Origin: Pollenia angustigena
Taxonomy: Eukaryota; Arthropoda; Insecta; Diptera; Polleniidae
Assembly: GCA_930367215.1 (NCBI GenBank)
Contig: OV884058.1
Span: forward strand, 109,081,802 to 109,145,801
Reading direction: 5' to 3'
Length of the DNA: 64,000 nucleotides
Below, piece after piece: positions 1-10,354 of this stretch; the first letter of the stretch is position 1, and each line of letters begins with the position of its first letter. Made by a program: the position numbers and the translations under genes. The notes under the pieces were generated by a model. That model ran no database searches, was not told the origin of the DNA, and saw only the letters and a program-made list of their open reading frames with translations.

Positions 1-1304
1 GTTTACTACTGTTTTAACAAATTTTTTATGCATTTAACAAATTTTTTGATATCATTTTAGCAAAATTTTATTCAAATACACAGATTTTATTAAACAAATT
101 TTTGAACGAAAGACATTGTGGTGATTTGAAGAATATTTGTGTATATAAATAAATGTGGTGCATATTTGAGAAAAAATTTGGTTGATTTAACTATTTTTTT
201 AGTTGAGGGTTTACTAAATTTTTTAGTTAATGTTACCGCTGTTATTTGGTTCAGTGTATGCAAACGTATGTGCAAGTGCTCTTTTATTCATAAATGATTA
301 TTAAGAACACTTTTGAACCAAACGTATTTGTCTCAAAATTGCTCTGGGATAAAAAGTCAAAAATTATCAATATATGTTGATACATTAGACCGACTCAAAA
401 CAAAAAGTTGTTGAAGTTCCTCCTCTCAAAACTAACTTTGACATGTTTTATGAAGATTCCCAAAATATTTTGGCTCTAGCGATAATCTCCCATGATCTAA
501 ACCGCGTTAAAAAGGAGTACAAAAATGTTATTTTACATAAGTAAAAAGTTCGGCAACTTGTTTTTTGTCCAATGAATAACAAAATATAATACATAAGTAT
601 ATATTTAGGACCTATCTGGTCTATGCGGGGTCTTTGTGACCGACCACTCTAACCTAACCTTACCTAGGAACTCTTAGATTCTGCATTAAAACATTTTAAA
701 AATCCAACCGCAGAGTCGAGATAGCGAGATGTTTATATCGCTTTTTTGATGCTTTTTAATCGATTTTAATGAACATTTGAATAACTTAACCATTTTTTGT
801 CCGATTTTCATTTCCAATACGTCGTTAGAAAGGTGTTGACCACCGCTTGAGTTTTAGTCAGAAATTAACCCTTAAATGCATATTTTACTTTTTATAACAT
901 TCACTTAAACCCCATTTTACAACCAAAAAAAGCATATATTTGTGCAGGAAGCACGTTTTATTATGATCAACATTTTTTAAAAGACATAAACAAAATTGTG
1001 GAAAAATTTAAGTCTAGTTGTATACTTAAAAAAGTATTATAATTGCTATCAAGGCACATGGTGAAATCTTTGACCTTGTTCATCACACAAAGCCGCTTAA
1101 TTTGGAGGGAATGAATATAAAAAGTTATAAGAAAATGCATTTTCAATGACATGTGGGCTCCTGTAACTACAAGAAACCCATTTAGACTTCAAACTATGCT
1201 GATCTATTTAATTTATTTGATATCGTCAGCTCATTATTGGTTTGACCTATCGCACATTTAAAAAAAAATGAGTTAGGAATGGGGTATATACATATGAGTC
1301 GTTT
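1..1304. other. AT-rich intergenic sequence, nothing recognised
   Basis: No convincing coding region. Open frames at 90-275 and 967-1152 are low-complexity and have no family resemblance. Around 600-665 there is a slightly GC-richer stretch containing CTAACCTAACC, which may be an old repeat fragment, but no boundaries are visible. Confidence 0.4.
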
Positions 1305-1521
1305 ATTTTGAAAGTGGTTTAAGTCCATTTTTTCTTATATTGAGATATTTAAGGGTTTGTCTTTGATTTGTTTCAAAAATATTGTTAAGTGGTATTAATT
1401 TTTTTTATGGCTTTGTGACGTTAAACATGTTAGAATATATAACGTAATACGTTTTGTAAACTTTACTAGAAAAATAAGCTGTGTTTCAGAACCTAAAATG
1501 GACTTAAACCACTTTCAAAAT
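1305..1521. mobile_element. Short inverted-repeat (MITE-like) element
   Basis: Terminal inverted repeats of about 26 bp: ATTTTGAAAGTGGTTTAAGT at the left and its complement ending at 1521. The interior is AT-rich and non-coding. A third, diverged half-copy of the same terminus (GTGGACTTGAACCGGTTTC) lies at 2112-2140, so the family or the element may extend to about 2.1 kb. No target duplication could be fixed. Confidence 0.6.
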
Positions 1522-2398
1522 TAATAAAATGACTTTTTTGTTTGTGAAAAGGAATAAGTCCACTTATTTTAAAGAAATTAAGCAATAGAAATTGTAAATA
1601 TTTTATGTTTGATGTAGATGAATGTAATAGCTTTAAAATAAAAAGGGAAGCTTTCAATTTAGATACAGATTTTTATTTATGTAATTAAAAAAATGTTTTT
1701 AAAAATAAATATGAATTCATTTATTAAAATTATTAAATTTACATTAATTTATTAGGGATAATATTCTCCTCATTTAGATTATGACTGAGGTTTTGTTAAA
1801 ATATTCATGGTGCATAGGTGGTGTATACCTTGGTAACTCTTTCATATCCTTACACTCAGGAGTTAATTTTATTTTGTTGAAGTTCCTTGGTCTTCCCCGA
1901 CAATGTTATAAGTCAAGTATTTTGAACTCTTTATCCACTTCCGTAGATTCTTTGTAAAACATTTTATAGGGTTCACTTTTTTATAAATGGCATCCAACAT
2001 ATCCTTAGCCAATTTACAGGTACGCCACTAGTGTTTTTTATTCTTTTATGAATTTCTTTTTCCAGAGGTTTTGTAAAAAAAATCTTTACGTTTCATTTTA
2101 GTTAATAAAAATTTGTGGACTTGAACCGGTTTCAAAATAATTTTTTTTGGATTTCGTTAGCTAACTAATTTTCAAGTGCCCAAAATCATAGCGATTTTAA
2201 TGATACTAGACTTAAATGGTTTATAAAAAAAAAGATTATACCTATAGGATTGCGATTATTGTTATCATCAAGATTCTACCTTTTTCTTCTTTGAACACGA
2301 ATTGGCGTTCAAATGATTCATGTCATGTTGACGACATGTGCTTTTTTGATATTGAAAACAATAAAAAAATTAAACAACGAATGAAAAAGCAAAACGTA

Positions 2399-2822
2399 CA
2401 CGCAGAGAAAAAACATGTTTAGATATGGTCACCTCCAACAATTCTATGTTTAAAGAAAATTTTTACCATGATATGTTAAATTTAACCATATTATTGTCAA
2501 CGACAACCATATTATGGTTAAAATAGTCCTCCATCTTATAATCTTATAATAGCATGGTTGGTTTTCAACCATAACATGTTGCTCTTGAAAAAGAGAAAAA
2601 TACTATTTTTTAATTTAAAAACATATAATTGTCATATGTAAACATAACATGTTTAGAGGCAACCATAATATGGTTGTGGCTTCTTGATAGGGGAACAATT
2701 TAACCATAATATGGTTGTCGGTGACACAAATATGGTTAAATTAAACATAATATGGTGAAAATTTTCCTTAACCATAGTATTGTTGGAGGTGACCATATTT
2801 AAACATGTTTTTTCTCTGCGTG
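2399..2822. mobile_element. TA-flanked MITE built of palindromic AACCAT/ATGGTT modules
   Basis: Starts CACGCAGAGAAAAAACATG and ends with the complement, directly flanked by TA on both sides (2397-2398, 2823-2824), as in Tc1/mariner-type elements. The outer inverted repeats run about 50 bp and include CACCTCCAACAAT. The interior repeats short palindromes of the type AACCATAATATGGTT several times in both orientations, so the whole 424 bp can fold extensively. There is no coding capacity; the plus-strand frame at 2216-2422 runs into it by chance. Confidence 0.75.
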
Positions 2823-3580
2823 TAAATACAGTACATGCATCTGTGTACTCGTTTCTTTTCCCGTTGTCCCTCTCGCCTATGAAGTAGCAATCTTGTCAAT
2901 AAGACATGAGCCGTATGAACTCAGACTTATTATTTAATATCTTAGTTATTAATACACAGCATCTGAAAAAATGGGCGGGATTTTAGAAAAGGTCGCAGCA
3001 TAAAATAGATTTCTTTATACCTATCTGGAGTGTATTTAGAGCAAAATTGTCCTTTATACCTATCTGGAGTGTATTTAGAACAAAAAGATTTGATATCAAA
3101 ATACATCATTTTTAAAAAAGTGTGACGAATGCATAAGTGGGCGTGACACCTCCCAAACAAAGACAAGCAAATCTTGTTTTTCTGAAAAACGGTAAGATAC
3201 AAGTTGTTTAGTTTTTGTGAAAGTATAAATTATGTACACAACATCTGACGAAAAGTGGGAGGAATTGGATAAATGGGCGTGGACCTCCTATACGAAGACA
3301 AAATAGATTTCTGTATAATTGTAGGTCGCGTACAGACAAAGTTTTCAAATTGACTTAAAATTGCTAAGAAATTGAAATCGACCGAGTTTTTTAGTTTAGT
3401 TATCTTAAAAACGGCTGTAGTCTTCCTGGTTTTGAAAGTAGTTCTGTTAAAGGTACACAAAGTATGAACACGGTTCATCTTAAACCAAAAAAAAAAAAAT
3501 CACAAATCAAAAAATATTTTCTTGATTTTAACTTAAGTATATACATGTTTCGTTAGTTTTTAGTAAAATTTTCTTATATA
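2823..3580. other. Intergenic; possible relic of a Helentron-like repeat at 2940-3480
   Basis: Contains two copies of a block with CATCTGA, AAATGGGCG and a GTGGGCGTG..CCTCC phrase (about 2955-3165 and 3240-3320), plus a short direct repeat of TATACCTATCTGGAGTGTAT near 3017-3077. Similar phrases (CACGCCCACTTCTCC) occur in the Helentron-like copy at 63.5-64 kb, so this is probably a decayed relative. The minus-strand frames at 2942-3202 and 3230-3478 look like chance frames. Confidence 0.35.
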
Positions 3581-4374
3581 CCTAACAAGCGCTGAGGTTT
3601 GATTTCAAATTGAAAATGACTTGATATCAAACGTTTTCCCAACCGACAAACGTTTGATAATGATTTTAAAATCATAGCATTCTCAACAAAAAGGGGAAAT
3701 TATTTTCAAATTGAAAAATGTCTTTATTAACAACTTGCTTTCAAACGTAATTCTCAAATGTTTTTCAAATATGGATTTTAATACCATGTGGAACATAAAT
3801 AAAAATATTTTATTTTTTTAATTTTAGTTTATTATTTATTTAAATAAAATGTGACATAAGCATTCGACACCATTGCTAAACGATGAAATAATGCTTTTTC
3901 CGTCCTCTAGTTCTTGCAACGACGAAATTGGATCCCTTTTATTTTGAGAATTGTAGCACCGCGATCATACAACAAACTTATAATTTCCGAAATTTTCCGT
4001 TTTATTATTTTTAATTCGTATTCTTAATCATTGTAATTACTTACAAATAATTTTTGTTTTCACAAGAAATAAATCGTTCACTTGAAAAAAACACATTTAA
4101 CCACGAAGTAAAAATTAAACTAATCGCCATTTTTATTGTTTACATTTATTTTTCCCTCTTGTATTGCCAAGCTTATTTTTGATTTAAATTTAACATTTGA
4201 TACCAATTTGACATCAAATTGATAAAACATTTGTTGTCAAATGCTGATTTTCAAATTATTATCAATTTGAGTTCAAAGTTTAAAATCAAGCAATTGAAAA
4301 ACGTTTAAGAATTGTGTTTAATGTCAAATGATAAAGTCGATTCATATCAAAGGTTTGACTTCGCGTTTGTTGGG
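3581..4374. mobile_element. TIR element, CCCAACAAAC family, copy 1
   Basis: Left end CCTAACAAGCGCTGAGGTTTG and right end GGTTTGACTTCGCGTTTGTT followed by GGG form diverged inverted repeats, flanked by TA (3579-3580 and 4375-4376). The interior alternates TTTGATTTCAAATTGAAAA-type palindromic phrases and ATGATTTTAAAATCATAGC. The same termini and interior recur at 19981-21571 and, inverted and truncated, at about 26400-26663. It is non-coding. Confidence 0.7.
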
Positions 4375-4376
4375 TA

Positions 4377-4790
4377 AAGAAACATTTTCTTATGATCCAA
4401 AAATTCACGTTTTTGGTATATGATAAAAAATTGCTTAAAACAAGAAATAAAAAAGTAGATTGGTTTTATTAACAATAATAAAGACACCTATTTCTGGTTT
4501 TCTTGGTATTTAAGAAGAAGCGAATTTTTTGCACCATTAAACAAATTCCCTAGCATTTGTTTGAATTTGTTTTTTCAGAAAATACTCTTAAAACTAGGTT
4601 TGATTCAAATAATTTTCAGTTGATGTATCGCAAGTACACGCAACAGATTCCAAAGATAAAAAAAGTTTTTAAAAAACCTCGGTGAAAAAATCATTTTTCA
4701 TGATATAATAAAATAAACCAAAATTTCAAAAAAATGGAAAAAAATTTTTTTTAATGAAAATTCGTCTTATCATTTTTTTCAACTTTTTAA
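4377..4790. other. AT-rich spacer
   Basis: Low-complexity A/T-rich sequence between two transposons. No gene, RNA or repeat boundary was seen. Confidence 0.4.
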
Positions 4791-5087
4791 ACAAGGCGAA
4801 TTCATACAAGGTGGTCTTATTTTGAAAACGTTTACAGCACTGTAAAATGTTTTAACGTTGTGTCAAAAATTCAAACAAATATTTTAATTTGTTTTTAATT
4901 TTAAATTGTGTGTTTTGAAATCTAATAACTTAAAAAAGTTATAAATTTGATCATTTTAAGCGAAAATTATAGAATTTAGTAAAGATTCTCCAGAACCACC
5001 AGTACGATATACCATTTTGACACAAGGTTAGTTATCAGCTGTTGTTTACGTAGCAAGATAAGTTCACCTGGTGTAAATTCGCCTTGT
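4791..5087. mobile_element. MITE with ACAAGGCGAATT termini, distantly P-like
   Basis: Left end ACAAGGCGAATTCATACAAG then GTGGTCTTAT. The right end is the complement of ACAAGGCGAATTTACACCAG then GTGAACTTAT. It is flanked by TTTTAA on both sides (4785-4790, 5088-5093). A solitary copy of the same terminus (GGCGAATTCA..CAAGGTGGT) lies reversed at about 9896-9925 inside another element. The outer bases align loosely with the P-element terminus (shared AAGGTGG), but this is only suggestive. It is 297 bp and non-coding. Confidence 0.65.
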
Positions 5088-5185
5088 TTTTAAATTTGAC
5101 TTAAAATGATTTGTCAAAATGTCACAGATTTGTTTTTTTTATGATAAATGTTATTTTTAGGGGATAATAATATTATATTATAGGT

Positions 5186-5531
5186 CATGGTGAAATAAAC
5201 AGGTGGCAGTACTACGCCAGATGACGATTTTTTGCTCTTGCATTGTTTGTCTAGGTTTATTAAAGTTTTGTTTATGTTTACAAAAAGTCCACGTGTTATG
5301 CTGTGATTATTGTATTTTATTAAAGTTTTTGATAAATTTAAATTAAAATAAATAAGATATTGACCATAATTAAATAAAAATTGTCTAAAAATTTATTTAT
5401 TTCATCACGTTCAGCGGAACGCACTGATTTTTGTTTAAAGTATTTTTTGACGTAAACGTTGATATAATTTCCATTTTTGTTGTAATGTTGTATTTGTTGC
5501 CGTAACGATGCCACCTGCTTATTCCACCATG
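5186..5531. mobile_element. P-element-like MITE, copy 1, with perfect 8-bp TSD
   Basis: Terminal inverted repeats of 23 bp (CATGGTGAAATAAACAGGTG and complement, 3 mismatches) with an exact 8-bp target duplication TTATAGGT at 5178-5185 and 5532-5539. An 8-bp duplication plus a terminus beginning CATGGTGAAATAA is what P-superfamily elements show (Drosophila P starts CATGATGAAATAA). At 346 bp it is non-autonomous, with no transposase. A second copy at 14270-14617 is nearly identical along its whole length but sits in a different site with its own TSD. The minus-strand open frame at 5338-5610 crosses its border and is a chance frame. Confidence 0.85.
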
Positions 5532-5539
5532 TTATAGGT

Positions 5540-7421
5540 ATGTAGTTTAGAATTTTTAATATTGTTCTCACATCTGAATAAAAGTGTGCTTCACATGCTT
5601 TTACATGCATTTGTACATATGTTACACAATATTACTAGGTAGGGATACAATTTTCTAAACGACTTTATTTTACGGCCTATTTTTATGTCGAAGAACAATA
5701 TTTTTTTTCTACAACTACAGTTGAAATATGCATGTAAAAAAAATTCAAAAATTGTAGTTGTAGAAAAGAAAGAATTCCTTCGACAATGTGTCCTTTTTGA
5801 TCTTTTATTTTCTTTTTAAAAGTTGCGCCCTTCAAACAACAGCAAAAAAAAGCGATCACAATTTTTCAATCTCCCCTTAAACTTTGTAATTTATACACGC
5901 CGCCTGCCAAAGTTTGAAATTTCAACGGGTGTATTTTTTTCTTCACTGTGGGGTATTCCTCCACTGAAACTTCTTTGAGCCACAAATTATCTGCAATTAT
6001 ATAAACTCTGTTTTAATTCCACAATTAAGGGTTGTGAACAATCTTTTCACATGAGAGATCAAGACCGCCACAATAAGAAAAAGTATTTTGTGTTATTTAT
6101 ACAGAACTTTTCGTTTAAAAAGGATACGAGAATTATAAGGACTTAGTAAAAATCATTTTTTAGAAAAACCCCAAAATATATAACACCACCAGCGTTGCTA
6201 TGATGCTTGTTAAACTGCAAACTAAACAAAATAAAAAAAAAAAACAATAGAAAATAAAATATATGAAAATATATGTAGGTATGTACATACTTATGTACAT
6301 TTGTATGTTCACACATTTTAGCACAAGAAAAAAAAATACCAAAAAAACAACCAATTCCAATTGTTGTTACCCCGTTTTAATCTCGTTAATATTCCATTCG
6401 TTGCTTTGCCTCGTTCTCATCCGCGACATGTAAATTGCTTTATTTAATCTTCCTTTTGCTTTTCAATTCTTTGTATTAATTTTCTTTAAAAAGTGCGCGG
6501 ACGTCTCGATAAAATTGTGAAATTTTAATGGTGTTGTTATGAATTAACTTTAATTAATTTATACAAAATATGTTAAGAAATAAACAAAATGTGTGTTAGT
6601 GTAATAATAATAATTTATTTTTAATAATTTGCATTGTCATTGTCAACGTCGAGTATGGATTTATGTACATATGTACATGTCTATGTACCTACATACATAC
6701 ATATGTGGAAGAAGTTTGTAATTTGCAAATTGCAATTGCTACTGCAGTTGTTTGTTTACTTGTGTTAAACTCGTGACGTCATTGTGCGGGCAAAGAAGGT
6801 ATGTATTAAAAAATTAAAACTACAAAATATGTTAAATATAAATACGGGAACAATTTTTTTGTGGTTGATTTTTAAGTATCTTATAGGTAGCTCACCGATT
6901 TTAATGAGACATACATACATACTTATGTATGTCGTTTTGAAGGAATTTGTGTGTAGATAGGTATGCACAATATTTTTTTTCTAAATTTTTTGAATTAAAG
7001 TATTTGAAAAGCGTTTTAATTTATCTTACAGACATACATACAAAGTTGGGTGAATAGTGAATTTCTCTTAAAAAGTGTAATTTTTTGTTGTATAACGCAC
7101 AGGTTTTCTCGAAAGTAAATGTCAAGTGGTCGAATTTCGGCCACCGGGCGATCCTAGTTTAAATAAAAGTGTTAATGAAAGTTTAACTAAATAACAAACA
7201 CTCGCTTCGCTAAATAAAGCTTCGCTTGTTAGCTGGCCTCCGGCAGTATAACGAATACCGGCTGCGCTAATAAAAGTTTTTCTGCTAGTTTTATTAAAAA
7301 CTATTGTAGCTTTACAAATCATCTCAGGTTAAAAATTTTTGAATAAATTGATTGATATATTCAAAAGCTTTCAAATGATCCATTGGTATGGAAATGCAGT
7401 AGAAAATCGCATACATATATA
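5540..7421. other. Intergenic, simple repeats only
   Basis: AT-rich. A small hairpin (TTTCTACAACTACA / TGTAGTTGTAGAAA) sits at about 5706-5766. There are ACATACATATGTA-type microsatellite stretches at 6275-6310, 6664-6705 and 6906-6932. At 7199-7275 is a GC-richer patch with GCTTCGCT, CCGGC and GTATAACGAATACCGGCTGC that resembles, reversed, the GCGAAGCCGG repeat seen at 12.8-13.1 kb and 16.84 kb. No coding region. Confidence 0.45.
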
Positions 7422-7531
7422 GGGGTTTTCAACAAGAACTTTGTTTTTTAATTGTGGCAACACCAACAACATTATAGTTTTGGCATTTAGTTTTTGACGT
7501 GTTCGTAGTACATGCATTAGCAATTGTTACA

Positions 7532-8259
7532 ATGAGTTCATTTTCGCTCGAAAATCGCATTAAAATATTTAAAATCCACTATGAAAATGATGGTTCTGTT
7601 AAAGTTATATTACACACAGCCAATGAAACGATCAATTTATTGCAAACCAAATTTCCCGATTGTATAATTTCACGAAAATCAGCTGTTAAGTGGCCAGCCA
7701 GATCGTGTGGTTTAACACCACTAGATTTATTTTTTGTTGGTCTATGTTAAATAAAAACAGACAACCGTATTCAAAACGAAAATTTGTGTACTCCGGCTAT
7801 ACTCCGCTCATCGAGTGAGCAACTAAAATGTTAATTAAGCTTAATCACCATTTAGTCATGAGTTTATTCAAAACACTTTTAAATCGCCCGATTAAGAAAA
7901 ATTTTAACATCTCTGTTTTAGTTAAATTCAATTGATAGAAACAGCAAATTGACAGCAGTTGATTAGGAGTTAAAAAGTCTTTGATCATTCGATAATCATA
8001 GTTTATTAAAAAGTGTTTTGAATAAGAAATCCTTAATCAGGGGATATGCAGTAACTAAATTTTTGTTTTGAATACGGGTGAGAGTCTATACGGAGCCAAT
8101 CGAATTGATTGCAGCCTTAAAACTCAAAATCCGTGATGTGATTTACGAAATAGACCCTCCAATTTGACAAAAAGTGATTAAAAACTCTGATGAAAAAATC
8201 GAAATCTGTCAGCGTGCTCGTGGTGGACATTTGCAAGATAGTATTTTTCATTCATAGTT
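7532..8259 (+). pseudogene. Mariner transposase pseudogene (internal deletion, interrupted)
   Basis: Reading frame of the mariner relic. The N-terminal HTH part (about 24 residues) is fused directly to the C-terminal catalytic part beginning near HTANET. The DNA-binding linker and the first and second catalytic aspartates are missing. The third aspartate position (LTPLD) is present. The exon-like continuity is broken by the 319-bp MITE at 7762-8080, after which the frame resumes with RVYTEPIELIAALKLKI and contains an in-frame TGA before ending at a TAG. This is a dead copy. Confidence 0.8.
7762..8080. mobile_element. MITE nested in mariner, 3-bp TSD
   Basis: Termini CAACCGTATTCAAAACGAAA and the complement of CACCCGTATTCAAAACAAAA, flanked by AGA on both sides (7759-7761, 8081-8083). 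The host mariner frame (KNR|VYTEP) is restored exactly when the 319-bp insert and one AGA are removed, which fixes the boundaries. A 3-bp duplication suggests a PIF/Harbinger-type or related transposase, but AGA is not the usual TWA target, so the superfamily is open. The interior has ACTCCGGCTATACTCCGCTC and is otherwise AT-rich. Confidence 0.8.
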
Positions 8260-8337
8260 GCCGAACTTTTCTCTTCTTTTTAATCATCTTCATCTAAATT
8301 TTTTGTTTTGGAAAACAAAGTTCTTGTTGAAAAACCC

Positions 8338-9154
8338 GAACTTTTTACCAGAACGTCATTACATGCGTCAAATATTCAGGTAAATAATGCATTATTGCTA
8401 AAAATATTTTAATCAATTGGTCAAGGCTGACTATTTGATACCCTTTCACCCTATTTGGGACCCATGGCCAATCGTGGACCCGCCAGAACCAAATAATGTT
8501 ATGAGGTTAAGATTCATGTAATATTTCTTTGTGCCAATTATTATTTAGACATCATCTATAAGAGATTTGTTTGCCGTTAAAAGTAAATTTAGTTTTAAAA
8601 TGGACCTTTGGTAAATTTTGATATACCAGCATAACATTTTGTCATGCCATCATAGCTATCGTAAACGCAGTGTCAATACCCACATTTATAAGAAGGTTGT
8701 GGCATTAAAGCTATTTCAGGAGTAGTATTTGCATAGGAGCTATAGTGGAACGATTTCCAAATTTGAACATACGTAGGTGCTATATAAACACTCAGAGACG
8801 GAAAAATTTCATATAAATCTAAATAGACTTCGGCGATTGCCAATGCTTCCCAAATTTGGCACACTCCAAATTCGTCCTTCAAAACTGTGATGTATTGTTT
8901 CATTTGGTCGAGCTAAGCAGGCAATAAATGCTTTCTTGTTTTTGCTTGCTTTATTTATTTAATAATCTTGAAGTCAATTAAGGCCAATTGATTACAGATA
9001 AATATATTTAACATTTTTTCAAAATTTTATATGTTTTTATGTTTGACAAAGATCTTTTCCAATTCAAATCCCTTTTTTTCTTTCTCTCTCTCTCTCTCTC
9101 TTTTAACATTAGAAAAGCATGTTCTCAATTAATTTTCACGAAAATTAGTTCAAT
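8338..9154. other. Intergenic, nothing recognised; CT microsatellite near right end
   Basis: No supported gene. The minus-strand frame at 8673-8903 gives a 76-residue protein with no motif I recognise. A (CT)n run of about 25 bp lies at 9078-9102. Confidence 0.4.
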
Positions 9155-10216
9155 CAGGGTTACCGTTAGGAATTTTTGAAAAGTCGCACAAAAGGTTGTT
9201 TTATAACAATAAAGTCGCACAAAAAAGTCGTTTCAGAAAATAAAAGTCGCACATCTTTTTTTTAACGTTTTTTTATTAATAAAAAGCATAACAAAACAAT
9301 TGAAACAAAAAGCTTATTGCAGAATTCATTTTTATCATATTTCATAACAATGTACATGTTTGTCCATGTTTTCATGTATAGTGAAAACATTTACTTAAGT
9401 TTAATAAATTTGTCGTATGCTGCCAAGGTCAAAGGAGTAGAATTTCTGTTTAAAAACAAGCCAAAAAAGTTAAGGTTAATATATTTTTGACAAAATTTAA
9501 ACTTGTCCAATTAAAGCCCCTTGAAAATTTTACTTTAATTCCGTTCGTTTGATCTTGGCGCAATATTTCTTTTTCTTAACATACCTACATAAATACTACT
9601 TTTTTTAAATTTTATTTCTATATTTAGAAATAAGTTCATCACAGGGAATCCAGTCTTCTATATCTTTGTCTATTAAATTTAAAGATGACAGCATTGAATT
9701 GCATGTTTTTACATTGCTTTGCTAGTGTTTACGATTCGAAAACTACAGGTGGTGCTAAGACTACAACAATCCAAAACCAACAGAAACAACAGAGGTTTTT
9801 TGTATTGCATTGCTGGTGTTTACGATTCGAAATGTCAACCATTTCTAACAAAACACTGACAAATTAAAACACATTGGTCCGAACGGTCAAAACTTGCCAC
9901 CACCTTGAACTGAATTCGCCTCAAATACGTTGTATACATGACAAGGTTGCAAAAATGTAATAAAAGTGTTGCCAAATGAACAATAATTTATGAATTGTTT
10001 TTAAATTTTGACGAGGCTATTTTGACGAATTTTTTTTTTTTGATACAAATAATAAGAAAATTGAATGTTTTGTAAGAATCTTAACAAAAAGGGTAAAAAG
10101 TAGCAGAAAAATTAAAATAGTCGCAAAAGTCGGTGATAAAAAAAAGTCTCACAAAAAGTCGCAGACCGCTGAAAAAGGGTCAAATTGCGACTTTAGTCGG
10201 GCGAACGGTAACACTG
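9155..10216. mobile_element. Non-autonomous hAT element, perfect 8-bp TSD
   Basis: Starts CAGGGTTACCGTTAGGAATT and ends AACGGTAACACTG. The inverted termini are about 13 bp (CAGNGTTACCGTT), flanked by an exact 8-bp target duplication AGTTCAAT (9147-9154, 10217-10224). Both are typical of hAT transposons. Near both ends the motif AAAAAGTCGCACA recurs several times, which may be subterminal transposase-binding repeats. No transposase remains; the plus frame at 9685-9867 is not recognisable. A solitary GGCGAATTCA-type terminus lies at about 9896-9925. Confidence 0.85.
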
Positions 10217-10354
10217 AGTTCAATCATATGTTCAGACCAGGGTTGATAAAGTTGGTACAATTTTTGGTACAATTCAAAACTAAAAAGTCGCTGGTACCCC
10301 GCGACTCATTTGGTACTATTTCCAAATTTTTCTAACCTACATATTTATAATTGA

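Larger units (their letters stand above)
7422..8337. mobile_element. DD41D (rosa-type) mariner relic with TIRs, split by a MITE
   Basis: Inverted termini of about 28 bp: left GGGGTTTTCAACAAGAACTTT and right complementary AAAGTTCTTGTTGAAAAACCC. After a start at 7532 the frame reads MSSFSLENRIKIFKIHYEND, a mariner N terminus. It then jumps, after an internal deletion of the middle including the first catalytic Asp region, to HTANETINLLQTKF, the W-x-x-RSCxLTPLD motif and, beyond a nested MITE (7762-8080), to a C terminus ending RARGGHLQDSIFHS with one stop codon. It is related to the copies at 27.5, 42.8 and 44.8 kb and cannot encode active transposase. Confidence 0.85.

Noticed and set aside
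5338..5610. 90-codon minus frame over the P-like MITE
   Set aside because: It crosses the MITE border and its TSD, and is not preserved in the second copy at 14270-14617; no P transposase motif.
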